From contig NC_091968.1 in NCBI RefSeq assembly GCF_036711975.1, positions 1,984,001-2,048,000 of the forward strand: a stretch of DNA of 64,000 bases, in the 5' to 3' direction. Position numbers and translations under genes: made by a program. This stretch comes from Onthophagus taurus (lineage: Eukaryota; Arthropoda; Insecta; Coleoptera; Scarabaeidae). Below, in pieces: positions 44,701 through 56,700 of the stretch. The notes below the pieces were generated by a model that did no database searches, was not told the DNA's origin, and saw only the letters and a program-made list of their open reading frames with translations. Numbering within the stretch: the stretch's first letter is position 1; the number at the start of each line of letters is the position of its first letter.

Positions 44701-47700
44701 TGCCACCTTTCTGCTTTTAGGTCATGCTGAGTTGGTTTAACTGCTCAATGAGTTATAAATGTGTACTAGAAATGCTTCCTGGGTGAATCTGGAATGTTTT
44801 TGGTCTACAAATTTTTTTTCTATCTCTTTTAGTTTTTGACTCATAACCTGTCATACTATTTGATGTACGTTAATTGCTTCATTTTTGCTCTAGGTCATGC
44901 TCAGTTGGTCTAACAGCTCAATGAATTATAACTGTCTATTAGAAATGCTTCCTCGGTTAATGTAGAATGTTTTTGGTACAAAAAGTTTTCTTCTATCTCT
45001 TTTAGTTTTTGACTTATAACCTGTTATACATACTATTAGATATACGTTAATTGCCACATTTTTGCTTTTAGGTCATGCTGAGTTGGTTTAACTGCTCAAT
45101 GAGTTATAAATGTGTATTAGAAATGTTTTCTGGGTTAATGTGGAATGTTTTTGGTATAAAAAGTTTTCTTCTATCTCTTTTAGTTTTTGACTTATAACCT
45201 GTCATACTATATATACGTTAATTGGTACATTTTTGCTTTTAGGTCAAGCTGAGTTGGTTTAACTGCTCAATGAGATATAACTGTGTATTGGAAATGCTTC
45301 CTGGGTTAATGTGGAATGTTTTTGGTATAAAACGTTTTCATCTATCTCTTTTAGTTTTTGACTTATAACCTGTCATACTATATATACGTTAATTGCTACC
45401 TTTCTGCTTTTAGGTCATGCTGAGTTGGTTTAACTGCTCAATGAGTTATAAATGTGTATTAGAAATGCTTCCTGGGTTAATCTGGAATGTTTTTGGTCTA
45501 CAAATTTTTTTTCTATCTCTTTTAGTTTTTGACTCATAACCTGTCATACTATTGGATGTACGTTAATTGCTTCATTTTTGCTCTAGGTCATGCTCAGTTG
45601 GTCTAACAGCTCAATGAATTATAACTGTCTATTAGAAATGCTTCCTCGGTTAATGTAGAATGTTTTTGGTACAAAAAGTTTTCTTCTATCTCTTTTCGTT
45701 TTTGACTTATAACCTGTTATACATACTATTAGATATACGTTAATTGGTACATTTTTGATTTTAGGTCATGCTGAGTTGGTTTAACTGCTCAATGAGATAT
45801 AACTGTGTATTGGAAATCCTTCCTGGGTTAATGTGGAATGTTTTTGGTATAAAACGTTTTCATCTATCTCTTTTAGTTTTTGACTTATAACCTGTCATAC
45901 CATATATACGTTAAATGCTACCTTTCTGCTTTTAGGTTATGCTGAGTTGGTTTAACTGCTCAATGTGTATTGAAATGCTTCCTGGGTTAATGTGGAATAT
46001 TTTTGGTACAAGAAGCTTTTTTTTATCGCATTTAGGTTTTGACTTATAACCTGTCATACTATTAGATTTACGTTAATTGCTTCACTTTTGCTTTTAGGTC
46101 ATGCTGAGTTGATCTAACTGCTTAATGAGTTATAACTGTGTATTAGAAATGTTTCCTGGGTTAATGTGGAATGTTTTTGGTACAAGAAGTTTTCTTCTAA
46201 CTCTTTTAGTTCTTCACTTATAACCTATCATACTATTAGATAGATATCATTCTATTTGTTAATTGCTTCATTTTTGCTTTTAGGTCATGCTGAGTTGGTC
46301 TAACTGCTCAGTGAGTTATAACTGTGTATTAGAAATGCTTCCTGGGTTAATGTTGAATGTTTTTGGTACAAAAGGTTTTCTTCTATCTCTTTTAGCTTTT
46401 GACTTATATCCTGTCATACTATTAGATATACGTTAATTGCTACCTTTTTGCTTTTAGGTCACGCTGAGTTGGTTTAACTGCTCAATGAGTTATAACTGAG
46501 TATTAGAAATCCTTCCTGGGTTAATGTGGAATATTTTTGGTACAAAAAGTTTTCTTCTATAGCTTTTAGTTTTTTACTTATAACTAGGGCTCGGATTTCA
46601 TGATTTTTCTTTTCATTCTTTATTTTCTGGAATATTTTTTTCAAAATTGATTTCTGGGGGAATTACATAAAAATAAGGCAGATGGTACAATAAAAAAATG
46701 CATATTTTGCATATTTTTACAATTTTTTTGATTATTGCATAAATTAGCCTTTTACTGCATATTTTGTCATTTTACTAGATTTGTTTCTTGTTGCTTAATA
46801 AAATAAATATAATGACTGCGCGATTTTTAAATATGCGATCATACCTTTTAGTTTAAAGCACAATACAGGATATTTTTGATTGCGGGTTGGTTTCTTGTTT
46901 ACAACGATTCACAGAAACATCCCTAGTGGAATGCTTTTGATGCAAGAAGCTTTCTTTTATTTCTTTTAGTTTTTGACTTATAATCTGTCATACTATTAGA
47001 CGTAAGTTAATTGCTTCATTTTTGCTTTTAGATCATGCTGAGTTGGTCTAACTACTCAATGAATTATAACTATGTATTAGAAATGATTCCTGGGGATCTA
47101 ATTTTAGGTCTAATGTTAGTTCTAGTGATAGTGCTAGGTTGTGCTAGTTAGCTTTAAATATTACTATGTTGAATATTTTTATTGAACTGAAAGGTTTTCT
47201 TAGAAACTAGAAGAAACTTCTAGGTTCAGTGTTAATTCTAGTTAATAGTTATTCAGCGTTGACGTCACGAACAGGTCTTTGAACTGTGCACCTATTCCCG
47301 GCATATAGCACTCCTCTTACATTTTACCATCCTTGGGTATAAATATAAATACCTACACGTAAACTATACGAAACGGCGTGGATAGTTGTCAGAATTTGTC
47401 CCCCTTCCTCATTTTAATCTAATAATTAGAAATGTGTCGTTTCAAATAACTTGATTTTAGGTTGGGATTAAGTACCATCTGGAGAGACTGTTACAAATTT
47501 GCATTTTATTGTATGCACGGTGAAGGGTAATTTCTATGGAAATAGTATAGCATCCCAGGCAGTTTACGTCAACTTTATAATTTAAGATTACTTTCTATCT
47601 TTCTTTTTAAATCACAAATTACAACTAGAATTTTTTTTTACTTTCTCTAGCTCTTCGACGAAAATTTTAAAAACAACTCCATTCTTTCCTTTAACTTGAC

Positions 47701-50700
47701 CTAAAAATGTACTCGACGACGACACAAACGCGCCTTTTTACGTTGAATAATAACCATTCGTTCAACTTACTTTTGTGATGTTACTAAATCAAGTCACAAT
47801 CCCTTTTTTATTTGTTTTTTACTCCCTCTTTTTACCTTTTTCCTTTTTTATCATCACTTCCCTTTTTTTGTTTTTTTTTGTTTGTTTTAGGGAAAAACAA
47901 GACGACCGAGCTTTTGATTTTAATTCATTTTGATGATAAAAACCTCATCGAAATGCACTCGACATTATTATTAGAGTCGACATTGACGCGTCAGCGCGTT
48001 TCAAATCTGATAATACAACATAATAATCGGCGTCGCGACGCGTATCGAACGCGATGTCATCCGCGTGACGCCTTTGCCCTCAATTTTAACTCTTTCTCTC
48101 TCCCTCACATTTTAATCTCTCAATTCCCCATCTCTCTCTCTCCCTTTTTATCGAGTATGGAAAATTACAAATCGTCACAAAACCCAAAAAGCTGGACCTT
48201 CTTTTCACCACGATCCAAGATGATCCCATCCCAAGTTTTTTTTTAGTTTTTTTATCGAGGGATGGGTTACATTTTATATCCCTCCTTAATTCAATTCAAG
48301 GGGCAAAATCCTTATTCTCGTCCTAGAGCTGCATAGAAAGGAATCCATGTGTCGGTAAAAAGGAGGTTTTTTTTTGTATTCTGTGTGTGAGGGACGTTTT
48401 TTTTGGTTATAGGAAAAAGTGGTGATAAATGGTGTTGATATCTTTGTTCAGGCGATCTTTTGTTGGGGATGAGAAAAAGTAAATTCTTTAAGGGATAAAA
48501 GATTATTTTACGTTAAATAATCTGGAAACGTCAAACGATTTTCTTAATGATTCAATCACCAATGAAAAATAGTACAATTTCTTTTTTGATTATAAAACCT
48601 ACAGGTTATGTTAAGTTAAATATTAATGCGATATGCTTTGGAACTTAAATGTTAATGATGCTTAACATAAAATACTAATTAAATTTGCTTCTTATTTCAT
48701 AATCATATTTCAATTAGTTCTTGAGGTACGATTTTTTGAAAATTAATTGTTTTTAACCTAATCCATATAACTACGTTTTTGCAGAGTTGTAATCAATTAC
48801 ATAATATATAATCAAATAATCAATATTTAACATAATCTATAATAACTAATAACAGTAACATTGACACGAGCACTATTAACAAACCGACCCCCCCATGTAA
48901 ATATAATACCATAGTAATTTCCGTTTACAAAGCAACCAATTCGTCAATAATAATACGGCATGCCGAAGAGAGATGATCTGGTTTAAAACTGTGATATAAT
49001 TGCGTATCATCCGCTTAGAGATGGTAAGAACAATGCTTTAAATTAGAAAATAAGTTGCAAGTGTAGATAGTAAATAAAACTGGTCCAAGAATAGACCGTT
49101 GTGGATCACCTGATGAAGATAATATAGGACTAGATATCACTGAATTCAACTTAACGGACTAAATTCTATTAGAAAAATAGTTATCAAGCAGTTTAACCGC
49201 ACGCATTGCAAAAATATACAGGATGTTCCATCTAAAAAATCATTTTTATATCAATAACTACTAAAATATTGCTTTGAGGCAAAACTAACTTATTCCATCG
49301 AATTCCACATAAAAAGTTACTTTGGAAATGTTTTCACAGAAAGGAAGAAAAAAGGTATGACAACTTTTCGAAAATGCACTTCTTTGAAAAACTTCTTAAA
49401 GAAAGAGTTTCCCTTTAAAAGTGTCCAACTTGACTCACCTATATAAACATTTTTTATAAAATTTCTAAACGCCGCGCCGTTAAAATCTAGTGTCGTCGAA
49501 GAAATGAAATTTACAGTTTCCTCTAAATTACGGGGCTGTAGGTAAAATCTAAAAAGTTAACAATTAAATAAGAAGATAACTTCTGGTATTTAAAAACAAA
49601 TAATTATGTTTATTACACCAACTGTTAATACGGAAATATTTAATGGATTGCATTGTTTTGGATTGGCTGTTTTTTTAAATTTTTAGTTATAAAACCGTAA
49701 TTTACAGGAAACTGTAAATTTAATTTCTTCAACGACACTAATTAAAAGTTAATTTTTGCTTTATTCTAAAAAAATAAGAAATAGATCTATCGAACCCTAT
49801 ATTTTTGTAATCAGTGGTTATTTCCATTAAAAAAACGAAAATTGTCATATCTCAAAATTTAAAACCTCTGTAAAAGAGTATAATACTCCACCTATAATAA
49901 TAACCAAGATAATTGCACTTGCTAGTTTAACGATATTTTTAATTTTTGCCTCTAGGGGAATAAAAGACGACAGCGCTTTGAGGTTTTGACATTGGAATTT
50001 ATTTAAAAAAAGAGATCAAGACATGTAAGCTACTTTTTTTCTAACTCTTATAGTTTCCCAGATAGCCTATTCGGACATCGAATTTGAACCATCTGTACAG
50101 GGTGTCCAAATTTCGATGGGTTTGCAGGATATCTCAGTTATTATGAAAGATAGAAAGTTGCGGCTTTCGCGAACCTAAGCTACTTTTTTGTGAAACTTAC
50201 AATGGCGCAAACCAAATTTTCATAGCCCTCTTCGTTTTTGATATACAGGGAGTGTTTGAAATTTACGATTTTCAGACACCTCCTGTATCTCGACTATCCG
50301 CAAACTTAGTAAAAAAGTAAGAACGGGTTGTAATAGATTTTTTCGCGTGGAATCCAATGTTGCACGTAGAATTTTTCTAGTCATCACGGTTTTTGAGTTA
50401 TAAACACAACTCAAATACTGAATACTCAACTTCTAAAATACTTAACTCTTTATAACTGAGAAACCGTGATGACTAGAAAAATTCTACGTGCACCATTGGA
50501 TTCTACGTGAAAAAATCTATTAGAACCCGTTTTTACGTTTCCGGATAGTTGAGATACAGGAGGTGCCTGAAAATCGTAAATTTTGAAACACTCCCTGTAT
50601 ATCAAAAACGAAGAGGACTATGAAAATTTGATTTGCGCCATCCAACCATGTTTCGATACTGCAAAGATATCATAATCAGATTGCGACACATTATCTCGAA

Positions 50701-53700
50701 ATTCATCAAAGTGCACAGCCAGTTATCTCACATTTAAATGTCCTACACGAAAGCTACTCATAAAGTAATATAAAATCTAAATAGATCCCAAAAGCTAAGA
50801 CTAATCTACAAATTTAATACAATTGCTATTATTATTATTATTGCTGCCGGGCTCTTTGGTTTTGTTTTGCGACGGAGTTATCATACTCTTCGCTTGTCTG
50901 TGACCTGGAAGTTCTTTTCAGCGTAAGGCTACCTTTGAGACCTCCCAATTGTTGATTATTTGTTTGTCCGCCTTCTCATTGCTCTCAATGTTGTTGTGAG
51001 CTGGAACCCACCATAGGGTAACATCATTGCCTCTAGCGAGTTCTCTCAGGTTGCTGGTACACTCTCTGATCAGTGCGGCCCGACTGTCTGTGAAAATGTT
51101 TATGGATGCACCTTTCTGTCCCTTCTGTAGGTTCAGAGCGGTGCAAAAGTTTATAAACAAGAACTTCTGCTTGGAAAAATGTTATGTCCGAGCTGAGGGG
51201 CAGTTTAATGTGGCTGTTTGGTCCACTGATGCCCATACCTACTCCGGATCTCACTGTCTTTGAAGCATCGGTGTACCAGGTTAGGGCTCTCCTTTTTAAT
51301 TAAGGTCCAATCATCCAATATGACCTTATACGGCTGGTTGAAATTGTATTCTGTCGGTGTTAAGGTCCGTTTTAATTTCAATCAGGTGGTTTATACATGG
51401 GTCCTTGAGGATTTTGAGGTGTCCTCTGAGGTTGCCCTGCATCAACTTGAGTGAAGAAACTATTTTCAGTGATAAGGCACTTGAAGCTGCCTCCTTTTGT
51501 ATATATAAATGGAGCAGTGTGAGACTGAGTAGGGCTTCCAAAGCAACCGTCGGACAGAATCTCATTATACCCGTTATGTTAAGACATGCTAACAGCTGAA
51601 TTTGTGCCAGCTGTTGTTGTACTGTCTTATGTTTTGTTTTTGGCTACCAAACCAATGAGGCGTAGGCGAACATGGGTCTGATTATTGCTACGTAGGCCCA
51701 ATCAGCCATTTGTGGTTTGATCTAATCAACATCATAATGTTTTCTGTAATTTTAAAGATTCGTTAAAAGTTAAATTTAACAAAGTTTCCAGCCAGATAAA
51801 GGGTGTTAATTGTAGAAAATTTAATCAGTTGTTAATCAGGTCTAACAATAGTTCTAAGTTTTGTAATGATAGTACAAAGTGGCTTGTTAATTTAACATTG
51901 GTGGATGTTCCTGATGAAGTTGCTTCTTTGTTTTCCCTCGGTCCTAAGTTTCACTTACTTGTCAATAATACCAATTTCAATATAAAAAGGTTACTTATGT
52001 ATTTATAAAATATAGTTAAAGATTTGAAAGGTGACCAAAAAAATGTTGTTAGAGCTAAAATTACAAATATCATTACTAATTATATGGTTGCTGGCACAGC
52101 ATGTGATGGGTTTCATCTCCGATTGGTTAACATGTTAAAGAAAACAAAAACTTTTCTCAGGAATAATCCTTCATTGATGATTACTAAGGCTGACAAAGGT
52201 GCCACCACTATCATCCTTCACAAAGATGATTACTTAATTAAGGCCAAAGATATGTTAAGTGACACTAATGTCTACAAGGTTCTTAATAGTAACTCGTTGA
52301 TCTCTGTACATTTTGTTAAATTACTTTATGAAAAGAAGTATATTAACATCGGTGAAAACAACCAATAACTCAATCCTTGCAAAAGCACACTTTTTGCCAA
52401 AAATACATAAGGAGGGGACACCTTTAAGGCCGATCATATCATCGATTGGTGCGGCATCGTACGCTTTGTCAGGACATTGCTGCAATCTTGGGTTCAACTT
52501 TTAATAATAGAATTATCAACAACATTACCAACACCTTTCAATTTGTGGATGAATTTAGCCTTCCTCCGCATCACATTTTAATATCTTTAGCTGTTGTTAG
52601 CCTTTTTACTGTCATTCCTTTGGATTTGGTTAACAGAATTGTGGAGGAAAAATGGCATTTAATTGCTGATCAGTGTTCATGGGACAAAGACACCTTTTTG
52701 CATGGCTTGAAACTTATTTTTGATACTTCAATTTCACTTTTGATAATGTAATTAACCATCAAATAGAGGGCACCCCTATGGGCTCAACAATATCACCGAT
52801 TCTAGCTCTGATGGTGATTTCGCTTTGGATGAGATTTTGGTTAATAACAATTCGGGTTTTCGCATCAGTTTTATCAAAAAGTATATTGATGATTTGATCA
52901 TTGGAATACATAAAGATGATATAGATTCAACGTTGAATGATAAGAAACAAAAATAACGTCATTCAATTTAACTGGTACGTCAAGCCAACTTATTCAGGAC
53001 GCTATTTAAATTATTTTTCAAATCACAATTTAAAACATAAAATTTCCACCATCCTTGGCATCAAGCTTAGATTTTCAAATATCCTTAGAACAAATTTTGT
53101 GATTATTGGTTATTCTCTAAAATTGGTCAACAGACTTTTATTTTCAACGTACTCACATAATAATATCAACTAGATCAGTTTAACTAGTCCTGAATTAAAT
53201 AATACAGAGTGTTTCACGTACAAAAAGCTTTCATATATAGGAAGGTTAAGCGACCCCAGTTAAGGAAAATATTGAAATGTATTGATAACACAAAGATCAT
53301 TGACTGCTATGATAACAAATTAGGAAACCATTTTACTACACTTAAGGATAAGACTGATGATAATTTTAGATCCAACTTGATTTACTGTGTTTCAGGCAAA
53401 TGTTGTGATGGAAAGTACGTTGGTCAGACCAGTCAGTGGCTGAAATGTAGAATCTCTAAACATGCAAGTGACTGTAGACTAAAAAAGTCCAGTAATGCTT
53501 TATCCCAACACGTAAAATCTTGGATTCAGAAGGTAATTATCATAATAGGCTGTTCTTGGAGATGGTACACATCAATTATACACAGAATGCTGTAAATTTT
53601 AAAACTGATTACCAACCTTAGCAACATTTATGCTTATTTGTTTGCCTTAGATAGGTTTAACTACAATAATTTACCCAACTTACAAGGTTCTAATCCTAAT

Positions 53701-56700
53701 AACATCTCAACTTTCCCCAATGATATGTTTTTTTAGTTTTTTTAATTAGATTTATATTGATTAATTAGAGTTAAATTTATTAATGATACAAACATTTAGA
53801 GATTCTTTATAAATTAAATTTATTTTTGATTGATTTTCCTTTTTTGCATTTGACAGTCGTGCGTTCTGCGTCTACTTGTTCCACGTTTTATTAATAAGTT
53901 TTTAATATTTCATTTTTCAATTTAGTTACAAGTAAGTTACATTTTTTGTCTTTTAAATATGGTTGCTTGACTTACGTTTTTTCTTTGTAAAATCTTTTCG
54001 CAATAAAATGCTCTGAAGAAGATTGTAATTTAACAATCGAAATATTAGCGATTTTAAAAAGTTGTTTACTTTTAATTCCTGCTTACAGAAAATCCGAATA
54101 AATTTTTTCTATTTGTGGTTTGAGACCCCAGTTCCTTCCTAGGAACCTGCGGCAGATCTGGTTTGCCATGATGGCCTTTTTCCTCACCTTATCTAAGTGT
54201 GAGTTCCAGTTTAGATACAACTGCTAACGTAGCAACCAAGCCAGAAGACAATGAATCAAAATTGGAGTGCTCAAAAATGTTAAAAAACCAAAAATATAAA
54301 GATATAAACTAAAACATGTTAGATTGAACACAAAATATGTTAGACATCTTAAACTAAAACTAGAACTAACACTAGCACTATCACAAGAACTAACACTAGA
54401 CCTAGAACTAAAATCTTTCGGGTTAAGCCGTGCGTTTTTTGAAAAAATGTTTGACGTTTCGGATGCCATGTTGCAACCTTCTTCAGAAACTTGTTTCTGA
54501 ACACTTCGAACTTGTTTCTGAAGAAGGTTGCAACATGGCATCCAAAACGTCAAACATTTTTTCAAAAAACGCACTGCTTAACCCGAATGATTTTAGTTCT
54601 AGGTCTAGTGTTAGTTCTTGTGATAGTGCTAGTGTTAGTTCTAGTTTTAGTTTAATTAATATCGGCCGTGAAAGCCTTCGTACTTATATGTTAGACATCT
54701 TTCAGCAGACTCATCATCTATTTATGTTATTCTTAATGACCATAATTATCATCCCCAATCACTCTCAACATCGCTATTATTACTCATCAATGTTTTTTTA
54801 AAATATATCTTGTAATATTGTCCTTGATATCTTACAATATTGTTTCTAATTATTCTACGGCAATCTTAAATAACTTATTGGACACCTCACCATTATTTAT
54901 TTTGCTCGAAACGGATAAGGTTAACGTCACAATATTATATTAACGCCAAAACTAGAAAGTTCTGGAAATGATTGCCATATTCAACTTCTCGGTGTGATTG
55001 CATGAAAGTTGTTCCGTTGCTCAATAACTTCGTTATCAATATATCATAAGCAATGGTTCTAATATCTAACTAGCTTTTAATCTATATATTACGATGTTTC
55101 TGGAAATTGTTCACCACACCTGCATTGAAAATATTGGAAACATACAGAGACATGAATTAGACGTGAAATAATAGTATATTAAAAAACAAGTTTCGTAAGA
55201 TACGCTTGAAATGCACGAATTCAAATTGAAAAAGTAACCAACGAGCTTTTTAATGAATGAGTGCTTTAAGTTTTATGAAATGTACCTTTTATGCTATTTT
55301 TTGTAATTCGCGTTTTTATCCTTTGTTTTTAACAAAAATAAAATAAACTTTGACAATGCCAATGTAAGGAAATGGGTATGTAGGCTATCTAAGCAGTTGG
55401 TAACACCGTAATACTTGAATATAGAAATTTGAATTGACAATTAGAAACTGTCAAAACACAAAATGTATTCACCTGACAAAAATGTTTCATGTACACCTCC
55501 CAAAATAAGAGAAATTACTCAGAGTTCAATGTCGTCATCATTGTGGACCTTGTATTTGATGCTAAGAACGTGTTTAAACATTCACAGATAAAAACTGTCA
55601 CATTGACAACTAGAAAAATTAATGACCCAATTTCACCAACTTGAACTGGTTCCATAAAATGTTACTAAAATCTCATTACTGATGGACTTTCCTGAATAAT
55701 TAAACGAACTTTATTACTTTTGCGGGAATTTTATTTTTGCCAATTTTAAAGCAGAATCTTGTACAATTGTCAACAGGTAAAGTGATCTAAATATTTATTA
55801 TAAAATAAACGTTGATCAAAATAATTATCAACTAAATTATTCTAACACCCTCCCTCAACGTTTATAATGAATATTCTAATTAAATTAATCCTAAACCTTT
55901 CCTAAACTTCCTAAGTTTTATTTTATCTAACGGTTTAGTCAGTATATCAGCTATCATAGCTTCAGTAGGTGAATATTTTATATTTATTTTATTTTTATTT
56001 ACTAAATCCCTTATATAATGGTATTTCGTATCTATGTGTTTAGTTCTTTTCTTTAACTGGTCATTTTTGGTAAGTTTTATGCAACTTTGATTATCCTCGA
56101 AGATTATCGGTGTTACATTAACGCCTATTTCTGATAATAATCTCGTGTACCATTCAAGCTGTTTTTCCTTTTGGCAATTCCATTAAAATCCATGTGTTTT
56201 TCGATCATCTTCGAATATATTTTCTGCATAATTTACACTTTCAATAAATCTCTTAGGTGGAATACCTCTATTTTTCCTTGTTGGGTATCTATGTTCCTCT
56301 TCGGTTTGTTGTTTTTCTTCTTGTACCCCTTCATTCAAATTTTTTTGAATTCGAAATGGTTCTTGTAGATCTTTATTATTTTCCAGATTTATCATAATAC
56401 ACTTATCTAACTTTGATTGAATAAGTAAGCATCTAACAGTTTCCATTAAGGTTCTATTCTTTCTTTCTGCTTTGCCGTTCTGTTGAGGTGTTCGAGGACA
56501 AGATGTCTGATGTAAAATTCCTTTTTGTCTAAAATAATGTTTCAGATCTTTAGACATATATTCTCCGCCTCTATCACTTCGTATTATTTTTGGTTTTCTG
56601 TTAAATATATTTTCCAACATACTAATATGTTCTTTAATTATGTTTGCTACATCACTCTTTTCCTTTATTAAGTTGTATAGTCTGTACAATCATCAATTAA

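Noticed and set aside
47812..48246. 144-codon ORF MFFTPSFYLFPF...
   Set aside because: Composition follows T-rich and C/T-rich tracts; no domain and no promoter evidence.
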